64,000 bases of DNA from an uncultured Eubacterium sp. (lineage in GTDB: Bacteria; Bacillota; Clostridia; Lachnospirales; Lachnospiraceae). Location: contig CAJUDA010000006.1 in the NCBI GenBank assembly GCA_910584875.1, positions 48,902 through 112,901 on the forward strand. The letters are read 5' to 3'. Made by a program: the position numbers and the translations under genes. The notes beneath the pieces are model-generated. The model was not told where the DNA came from and searched no databases. It saw only the letters and a program-made list of their open reading frames with translations. The first letter of the stretch is position 1. Every line of letters begins with the position of its first letter. Below, piece by piece: positions 57,865 through 64,000 of the stretch.

Positions 57865-60564
57865 TTGGAAAATAAACTGGTTTTGATTGATGGAAACAGT
57901 ATTATGAACCGTGCCTTTTATGGAGTGCCGGAGCTGACAAACAAAGAGGGGCTGCATACAAACGCCATCTATGGATTTCTGAATATTATGTTTAAGATCA
58001 TGGAAGAGGAAGAGCCGAGCCATATGATGGTGGCATTTGACGAGAAAGCACCCACATTCCGACATAGGATGTACGAGGAATACAAAGGGACGAGGAAAGC
58101 AATGCCGGAGGAACTGAAGGAACAGATGCCGGTGATCCGGGAAGTCTTACATGCTATGAATATCTGCCTGTTTTCCAAAGAGGGGATAGAAGCAGATGAT
58201 ATACTGGGGACTATGGCGCGCAAGGGAGAAAAAGAGGGGTTTGAAGTGGCTGTTGTGTCTGGCGACAGGGATCTGCTCCAGCTTGCCACAGAAAAGATTA
58301 AAGTAAGGATCCCCAAAACAAAGGGTGGGAAAACACTGGTGGAAGATTACTACGCATCGGATGTGATCGAGCGTATGGGGGTCACCCCTTTGCAGATCAT
58401 CGACCTGAAAGGTCTTATGGGAGATTCCTCTGACAATATCCCGGGGGTGCCTGGTGTGGGGGAGAAGACGGCGCTGAAACTGCTTACCCTCTATGGTACA
58501 GTGGAAAATGTTATCGCCCATGTGGAAGAGATCACACCGAACCGTGCCAGGAATGCCGTGAGAGAAAATATACCACTGGCGAAGCTCAGCAGGGAACTGG
58601 CGGCTATTAAGACGGACTGCCGGCTCGGCATCACGATGGAACAGTGCCGGGTGGAGGATCTGTACAATGCAAAAGCATTTCATATGATCCAGTCGCTGGA
58701 TATAAAGTCGTTATTGAAACGTTTTGACCAGGAGACGGCAGGAGATAAGAGATTAGAACAGCATTTTACAATGATCCGGACCAGGAAGGAATGGGAAAGC
58801 TTTGCCTCCTCCATACAGGATGGAGAACCAGTGGGAGTAAAGGCGGTATTCCGTACCAGCGGCGATGTGACACAGGATGGCGATGGACAGATGACGCTCT
58901 TTCTTTCGGAGAAAAAAGAACGTCTGCTTGGTATGGCGGTGTCATTTAACAAAGAAAAGACGGCATTTTGCCGGATTGGCGATAGTCTGTCCGAGTACGA
59001 TGTAGTGTCGGCAGTAGAAAAACTGCAGGAACAGCATATACTGGCGGCGAATGATCTGAAATCACAGCTTGATTTTTTTGTAAAGGCAGATGCAAAAAAT
59101 TCGTTTGACACAAGCCTTGCCGCTTATCTGATCAACCCGGTCCAGAAGGGCTTTGCTGAGGAGGATATCGCAGAAGTTTATGCGGATATTTCACTGTATC
59201 CTTACAGCCAGCTTTTTGGCAAAGTTCCCATGGAGACAGCTTTTGCTGAAAAGGAAGAGGAGCTGGTCCGGTATGCCAGTTATTGTGCCCTGGTAAATAC
59301 TCTGGCTTATCCTCTGTTGAAACAGGAGTTAAAAAAGATCAGATCCCTGTCCCTGTTTGAAGAGATCGAGATGCCGCTCTTGTTTACGCTGAATGAGATG
59401 GAGCAGTGCGGGATCCTGGTAAAGAGGCAGGCGCTAAAAGAATATGGGACAAAGCTTGGCATCCGCATCCAGGAACTGGAAGGGGAGATCTGGCAGCGTG
59501 CCGGAGAGGAATTTAATATTAATTCACCCAAACAGCTGGGAAACATTCTTTTTGATAAAATGCATATGCCTTATGGTAAAAAAACAAAGACCGGATATTC
59601 GACCTCGGCAGAGGTATTGGAAAAACTCCGGTTTGAAGATCCCATTATCGAACAGATCCTGGAGTACCGTCAGCTGACCAAGCTGAAATCTACCTATGCG
59701 GATGGACTGGATGCCTATATCGATGAAAAGGATGGAAGGATCCATACGACCCTGAACCAGACGATCACAGCAACAGGGCGTCTCAGCAGCACGGAGCCGA
59801 ACCTGCAGAATATCCCGATCCGTATGGAACTGGGAAGGCAGATCCGCAAAGTGTTTGTGCCGGAAGAGGGATGTGTGTTTCTGGATGCCGATTATTCACA
59901 GATCGAGCTTCGTGTGCTGGCACATATGTCGGGAGATGAGAGCCTTATTGATGCATACCGTGAAAATGCAGATGTACACAGAGCGACGGCATCTCTTGTG
60001 TTCCATACTCCTTATGAGGAAGTGACGGACCTGCAGCGACGCAATGCCAAGGCAGTGAATTTTGGTATCGTATACGGCATCAGTGGATTCGGTCTGTCGA
60101 GGGATCTGAACATTACAAAGAAGCAGGCGGAGAAGTATATAGAGGATTATTTTGAAACGTATCCGAAGGTAAAGGAGTTTATGGACCGGATGGTGGCAGA
60201 CGGCAAAAACAGGGGATATGTTACCTCGCTGTATGGCAGGCGGCGTCCAATCCCGGAACTGGATTCCAAGAACTTTATGCAGCGTCAGTTTGGGGAGCGT
60301 ATCGCCATGAATTCGCCAATCCAGGGAACGGCAGCGGATATTATCAAGATTGCCATGATCCGGGTGACGGAACGGTTAAAACGGGGAAATTATAAATCAC
60401 GGCTGATCCTGCAGATCCATGATGAGCTTCTCATTGAGACAAGGAGTGAGGAAGTGGATGAAGTAAAGAGTATACTGGAAACAGAGATGGAAAATGCCTG
60501 TGACCTGCTGGTTCCCCTGATCGCTGAGGTGAAGCAGGGAGACAGCTGGTATGAGGCGAAATAG
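57865..60564 (+). CDS. polA: DNA polymerase I
   Basis: An 899-residue enzyme for Okazaki-fragment processing and repair. The N-terminal 5'-3' exonuclease (about 1-290) contains the SGDRDLLQL and LKGLMGDSSDNIPGVPGVGEKTA motifs. The middle 3'-5' exonuclease-like region (about 300-490) lacks the DxE metal ligands, so proofreading is probably lost, as in Bacillus. Polymerase motifs are DADYSQIELRVLAH (A), RRNAKAVNFGIVYGISGFGL (B) and QIHDELLIE (C). A TTG start at 57865 has AAGGAAG 7 nt upstream; no nearby ATG fits the conserved N-terminus. Confidence 0.95.
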   Translation: MENKLVLIDGNSIMNRAFYGVPELTNKEGLHTNAIYGFLNIMFKIMEEEEPSHMMVAFDEKAPTFRHRMYEEYKGTRKAMPEELKEQMPVIREVLHAMNICLFSKEGIEADDILGTMARKGEKEGFEVAVVSGDRDLLQLATEKIKVRIPKTKGGKTLVEDYYASDVIERMGVTPLQIIDLKGLMGDSSDNIPGVPGVGEKTALKLLTLYGTVENVIAHVEEITPNRARNAVRENIPLAKLSRELAAIKTDCRLGITMEQCRVEDLYNAKAFHMIQSLDIKSLLKRFDQETAGDKRLEQHFTMIRTRKEWESFASSIQDGEPVGVKAVFRTSGDVTQDGDGQMTLFLSEKKERLLGMAVSFNKEKTAFCRIGDSLSEYDVVSAVEKLQEQHILAANDLKSQLDFFVKADAKNSFDTSLAAYLINPVQKGFAEEDIAEVYADISLYPYSQLFGKVPMETAFAEKEEELVRYASYCALVNTLAYPLLKQELKKIRSLSLFEEIEMPLLFTLNEMEQCGILVKRQALKEYGTKLGIRIQELEGEIWQRAGEEFNINSPKQLGNILFDKMHMPYGKKTKTGYSTSAEVLEKLRFEDPIIEQILEYRQLTKLKSTYADGLDAYIDEKDGRIHTTLNQTITATGRLSSTEPNLQNIPIRMELGRQIRKVFVPEEGCVFLDADYSQIELRVLAHMSGDESLIDAYRENADVHRATASLVFHTPYEEVTDLQRRNAKAVNFGIVYGISGFGLSRDLNITKKQAEKYIEDYFETYPKVKEFMDRMVADGKNRGYVTSLYGRRRPIPELDSKNFMQRQFGERIAMNSPIQGTAADIIKIAMIRVTERLKRGNYKSRLILQIHDELLIETRSEEVDEVKSILETEMENACDLLVPLIAEVKQGDSWYEAK

Positions 60565-60575
60565 GAGGCAGGAAT

Positions 60576-61157
60576 ATGGTACTTGGGATCACAGGGGGAG
60601 TGGGATGTGGAAAATCAACGGTCCTGCGGCTTCTTGCCTCACAGTATAAGGCAGAGATCCTGATGGCGGATGAGATCGGTCATGAGATAATGGAACCGGA
60701 GAAGGAAGCCTGGAGGGAAATACGTGAGAAGTTTGGTGAAGAGGTATTGACAGAGAAAGGGGAGATTGACAGGGACAGACTGGCGGCGATCATTTATCAG
60801 GAGGATGAGAAGCGTGTATTGCTAAATCATATCGTCCACCCCCATGTTTTACGGGAGATAAGGAGAAGGATAAAGGAATGGGGCGGCAGGTCCCTGATCG
60901 TCCTGGAGACGGCGATCCTTTTCGAGACAGGATGCGACGTACTCTGTGATCAGATCTGGTGGGTTGATACGGACCGGGAAACGAGGATCCGGCGTCTTTC
61001 AGAAACCCGTGGCTATTCACGGCAGAAAGCGGAAATGATCATGAATAAACAGCTGGGGGAGACAGAATGGCAAAAGCGCTGTGATCACCGCATTGACAAT
61101 AACGGCGATGAAAAAAATTTATGCCGGCAAATAAAAGAATTACTAGGCAGACCGTAA
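60576..61157 (+). CDS. coaE: Dephospho-CoA kinase
   Basis: A 193-residue P-loop kinase that phosphorylates the ribose 3'-OH of dephospho-CoA, the last step of CoA synthesis. Walker A is GGVGCGKS (about residues 6-13), the LID region contains HIVHPHVLREI, and the ETAILFETG motif follows. AGGAGG lies 8 nt before ATG. It is 11 bp after polA, a common order in Clostridia. Confidence 0.95.
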   Translation: MVLGITGGVGCGKSTVLRLLASQYKAEILMADEIGHEIMEPEKEAWREIREKFGEEVLTEKGEIDRDRLAAIIYQEDEKRVLLNHIVHPHVLREIRRRIKEWGGRSLIVLETAILFETGCDVLCDQIWWVDTDRETRIRRLSETRGYSRQKAEMIMNKQLGETEWQKRCDHRIDNNGDEKNLCRQIKELLGRP

Positions 61158-61191
61158 AAAATGTGTTATATTAGAGTAATAAGGTATTCTA

Positions 61192-61200
61192 TGATATAAT
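61192..61200 (+). promoter_or_regulatory. Extended -10 promoter of FtsA-like gene
   Basis: TGATATAAT, a TGn-TATAAT extended -10 with no good -35. Transcription would start about 9 nt before the ATG, giving a very short leader. Confidence 0.6.
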
Positions 61201-61215
61201 TACAGAAGGTAAATT

Positions 61216-63402
61216 ATGATGGAAACGAGTAATGAAGGATATGTATTTGGATTAGATATTGGCACAAGGAGCATTGTGGGGACGGTTGGGTACCGGGTCG
61301 GTACAGACCGCTTTATTGTGGTGGCGCAGGAATCCATCGAACATACGACGAGGGCTGTGATCGATGGACAGATCCACGATATACAGACGGTGTCAAAGAC
61401 GATCGAAGAGATTAAAAACCGTCTGGAAAACCGGATTCACTGTGAACTTACCGATGTCAGTATCGCAGCTGCCGGACGGGTACTGAAAACGAAAGAAGTA
61501 CATGCCGTGTATGAATTTCAGGGAGATACAAAGGTGACGGATAAACACGTCGAATCACTGGATATGCTGGCAGTGGAAAAAGCGTATGAGGAGATCCGCC
61601 TGGACACACAGGAAGAAGAAAAAAAGTTTTACTGTGTGGGATATTCGGCAGTAAAATATTATTTAAATGGTTATCCCATGGAGATGATCACCAGACATAC
61701 GGCAAAAAATATTGGTGTTGACCTGATCGCCACGTTTCTGCCGGATGAAGTGGTGGATGGATTATATGAGGCGGTAGAGGAAGCCGGACTCCGTGTTGCC
61801 GGACTGACACTGGAACCTATTGCAGCGATCCAGGTGGCGATCCCTGAAAAATTCAGGCTTCTGAACATTGCTCTGGTTGATGTTGGTGCCGGGACGTCGG
61901 ATATTTCTATTGTAAAGGAAGGGAGCATCACGGCATTTGGTATGATTCCCCTTGCCGGGGATGAGTTGACAGAGGCGATCGCAAAGGCGTATCTGGTTGA
62001 CTTTGAAACGGCGGAGAAGGCAAAGCGACAGTGTGAAAAGAAGAAAAGCATTACACTGCGCAATATTTTTGGTGAGAGTATTCAGGTAGATCAGAAAGCC
62101 ATTCTCACGGCAACAGAGGATGCCGTGGATGAGATTACAAAGAATATCGCATCCCGTATCACGGAATTAAATGGAGGCAGGGCGGTCAGCGCTGTGTTTG
62201 TTGTTGGCGGAGGCGGGAAACATGAGGGATTTACCGGGAAGCTTGCCGCCTATCTTGGTCTGCCGGAGAACCGTGTGGCGATCCGGGGAGCAGAGGTACT
62301 GACCAACGTTAAATTTGAACAGCCAGGGATACAAAAGGATTCTACATTAGTGACGCCGATCGGGATCTGTCTCAATTATTATGAACAGAAAAATAATTTT
62401 ATTCATGTTACGGTGAATGAACAGAGGGTGAAATTATATGATAACGGCAAGGCGACCGTACTGGATGCCTGCATCAGCTGTGGATTTTCGCAGACGAATC
62501 TGTTTCCGATAAGGGGAGAGGAACTCCATTACTCTATAAACGGAGAGGAGAGGACAGTAAAGGGAACAACAGGAGAGGTAGCGCTTGTCAAAAAGAATGG
62601 AAAGGAAGTAAGCCTGAATGAACCGGCTCTGGAAAATGACCAGATTTTTATCCGCCCTTCCACAAAAGGGGAGAGAGGACATATTACACTGGGAGATATT
62701 GCCGAGTGCAGAGGCGAACTGGAGGTAACTTTTTATGGACGGAAGGTTCTTTGTCCGAAGCTGATCGAAGTCAATGGATCGCTGGCAAGCCTGATGTATG
62801 ATGTACAGCCGGGAGACAGGGTTGAAGTGTTTGATTATATCTCTGTATCAGGGGTGATGGAGTTTATTGACGCCGAAAAAGAAGAAAAGGTACTGCTAAA
62901 TGGCAGAGAAGCAGGGCTTTCGGCAAAGGTATACAGTGGAGACCGGATCGAGCCAAAGCCGAAACCACTGCCTGACCCGGAGGAACAAAAAGAGGTGGAT
63001 CCGGAAGAGGATTTCCAGAAACAGATTGAAAAAGATCCGCTTTTGCAGCCACGGAAACCATTGCCAGACTGGATGAAGGATATCCCTTTTGACACGGCAA
63101 AGATCGGAGCTGACGGTAACGTTATCCCGGGACTTTCAGAAAATAGAAAGGGAAACCAGATGGGTTCTGTGCCGTCTGGTGCTGCACCTGCCTTCATAAA
63201 ACCAGTTGTGATCACGGTAAACGGCACATCTGTTACACTGCCGGCAAAAGAAAATCCAATATTTGTTGATGTTTTTGATGTCTATCCATTTGATATGTCA
63301 AAAGCAGGAGGAACCCGGCTGCTTACCCGTATCAATGGTGTAGATAAAGATTTTACGGAACCGTTGTATGAAGGGGATGAAATCGAGTTACGGTGGGAAT
63401 AA
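61216..63402 (+). CDS. FtsA/PilM-like actin-fold protein, long C-terminus
   Basis: A 728-residue protein. Residues 1-380 carry the FtsA/PilM-type actin fold: phosphate-1 GLDIGTRSIVGTVG, a central ALVDVGAGTSDISIV (phosphate-2) and VFVVGGGGKHEGF (adenosine motif). The ~350-residue C-terminus is not in FtsA: it has beta-rich ubiquitin-like segments, a Pro-rich linker (KPKPLPDPEEQKEVDPEED) and a final domain ending YEGDEIELRWE. No membrane-targeting FtsA amphipathic helix is seen. It may act in division or another envelope machine. ATG 61216 is about 6 nt after GAAGGT. Confidence 0.83.
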   Translation: MMETSNEGYVFGLDIGTRSIVGTVGYRVGTDRFIVVAQESIEHTTRAVIDGQIHDIQTVSKTIEEIKNRLENRIHCELTDVSIAAAGRVLKTKEVHAVYEFQGDTKVTDKHVESLDMLAVEKAYEEIRLDTQEEEKKFYCVGYSAVKYYLNGYPMEMITRHTAKNIGVDLIATFLPDEVVDGLYEAVEEAGLRVAGLTLEPIAAIQVAIPEKFRLLNIALVDVGAGTSDISIVKEGSITAFGMIPLAGDELTEAIAKAYLVDFETAEKAKRQCEKKKSITLRNIFGESIQVDQKAILTATEDAVDEITKNIASRITELNGGRAVSAVFVVGGGGKHEGFTGKLAAYLGLPENRVAIRGAEVLTNVKFEQPGIQKDSTLVTPIGICLNYYEQKNNFIHVTVNEQRVKLYDNGKATVLDACISCGFSQTNLFPIRGEELHYSINGEERTVKGTTGEVALVKKNGKEVSLNEPALENDQIFIRPSTKGERGHITLGDIAECRGELEVTFYGRKVLCPKLIEVNGSLASLMYDVQPGDRVEVFDYISVSGVMEFIDAEKEEKVLLNGREAGLSAKVYSGDRIEPKPKPLPDPEEQKEVDPEEDFQKQIEKDPLLQPRKPLPDWMKDIPFDTAKIGADGNVIPGLSENRKGNQMGSVPSGAAPAFIKPVVITVNGTSVTLPAKENPIFVDVFDVYPFDMSKAGGTRLLTRINGVDKDFTEPLYEGDEIELRWE

Positions 63403-63429
63403 AAAAAGCATCGTGATAAGCCGACGCTT
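63402..63429 (-). terminator. Terminator-like hairpin, inverse copy of 31228-31255
   Basis: 28 nt reverse-complementary to the terminator at 31228-31255 with one mismatch. Its U-tract lies on the minus strand (A7 on plus), so it would end minus-strand transcripts; no minus-strand gene is visible to its right. It begins at the stop codon of the FtsA-like gene. Confidence 0.6.
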
Positions 63430-63495
63430 TCGCACGAGGCGAACTTTTCTGTAGGATCAAAAATGTCTTGAGACAAAAAAGAAAGGGGAAATGAC

Positions 63496-64000
63496 ATGAA
63501 TATTGATATTTCAGAAGTAAGAAACAAAAAATTTATTTACATCTCACATCTGGCTATCTATCTCTTTACCATTGGGTACAGTATAATGTCAATTTTTGAA
63601 TTCAGGATGCAGTATCTGCCAATGAATATCACAGTGATGGCGTCTTTTCTGCTGTTTTTTCTGGTTGAATTATTTTCGAGGAAAAAAGGGACAGACCAGC
63701 TGGCAGGATCTAAGTTTGACCGGCCGTTTTACATTATACGGCTTCTGGCGGATGCGGTCTTTTATTTTGTTTCACCCAATCAGATATACGGGCTCATATT
63801 CTTTGTCCTGCTGATCGTATTTGCTGTAGAGATCATCTTTTATATCGCCTATGACGAGGCTGAGAGGCGGGTATTGTGTTATGTGATTTTTATTGCCGGC
63901 TATACAGTAGTTTCGGTTGTGATGGCGATCATGAAGGCATATGTAAAAAATCCCAATATCCCAGGATGTCTTCGGGATATTGCCACTGCTGTCGTGGCCA
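63496..64000 (+). CDS. Multi-pass membrane protein, 3'-truncated
   Basis: 168 codons are visible before the window ends. ATG 63496 follows AAAGGGGAAATGAC. There are about five hydrophobic segments (IYLFTIGYSIMSIF, ITVMASFLLFFLVELF, RLLADAVFYF, GLIFFVLLIVFAVEIIFYIAY and YVIFIAGYTVVSVVMAIM). The layout of short helices with small loops suits the membrane domain of a sensor kinase or GGDEF protein, but no signalling motif is reached. The gene continues beyond the window. Confidence 0.7.
   Translation, partial: MNIDISEVRNKKFIYISHLAIYLFTIGYSIMSIFEFRMQYLPMNITVMASFLLFFLVELFSRKKGTDQLAGSKFDRPFYIIRLLADAVFYFVSPNQIYGLIFFVLLIVFAVEIIFYIAYDEAERRVLCYVIFIAGYTVVSVVMAIMKAYVKNPNIPGCLRDIATAVVA

Overview
The window is a chromosome-like contig from a low- to mid-GC Gram-positive anaerobe. 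It is best read as a member of the Lachnospiraceae/Clostridia. The reasons are strong AGGAGG ribosome sites with many GTG and TTG starts, consensus sigma-A promoters, a T-box leader on pheST, SpoIID, SleB, VanZ and BrkB envelope proteins, and families typical of gut Clostridia (DUF6273, DUF5685, DUF4342, lysine-rich Fn3 tails). No rRNA, CRISPR array, insertion sequence or prophage was seen. The first 40 bases are not biological: they match the Illumina TruSeq read-1 adapter preceded by the end of an i5 index, so the left edge is an assembly artefact.

Layout. 1-2.7 kb: the tail of a secreted DUF6273/Fn3 protein and a two-gene ABC exporter. 2.7-3.0 kb: a structured, palindromic repeat. 3.0-10 kb: two paralogous response regulator/histidine kinase pairs, each followed by an exported protein, then a VanY-type carboxypeptidase. 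10-12.2 kb (minus strand): a PAPS-reductase-like gene, a ParB-like gene and a DUF3892 gene (an IbrA/IbrB-like module) behind a promoter carrying repeated ATGGTA half-sites. 12.4-15.8 kb: a cation diffusion transporter and a four-gene cluster of unknown role (zinc ribbon, DUF5685, J-domain, membrane protein). 15.8-20.7 kb: FabH, SpoIID, BrkB/YihY and AzlCD. 20.8-26.5 kb: Rpn nuclease, Phe T-box with pheST, VanZ and a small membrane protein. 26.5-33.3 kb: an AP2-domain protein, two SleB-type hydrolases each preceded by a WalR-like box, threonine synthase, a eukaryotic-type HisA, a GH13 glycosidase and a DUF4342 protein. 33.4-37.9 kb: a third two-component pair, GlnRS and DUF2225. 38-40.4 kb: a CotH-kinase gene cut by an in-frame amber codon. 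40.4-50.8 kb: chemoreceptor, alaS, YprB-like exonuclease, cardiolipin synthase, ruvAB, an AIM24-like protein and ZapA. 50.9-57.5 kb: U32 peptidase, FtsW/RodA, a penicillin-binding protein and polyphosphate:AMP phosphotransferase. 57.5-64 kb: tRNA-Leu(CAA), a minimal copy of the repeat, polA, coaE, an enlarged FtsA-like protein and a truncated membrane protein.

Most of the window is housekeeping (translation, DNA repair, division) mixed with envelope homeostasis: three two-component systems, peptidoglycan hydrolases, a carboxypeptidase, a SEDS/PBP pair and cardiolipin synthase. The accessory or less understood parts are the IbrAB-like module, the palindromic repeat family (full-length, minimal and degraded copies), the AP2 protein, the DUF5685/J-domain cluster and the interrupted CotH gene.
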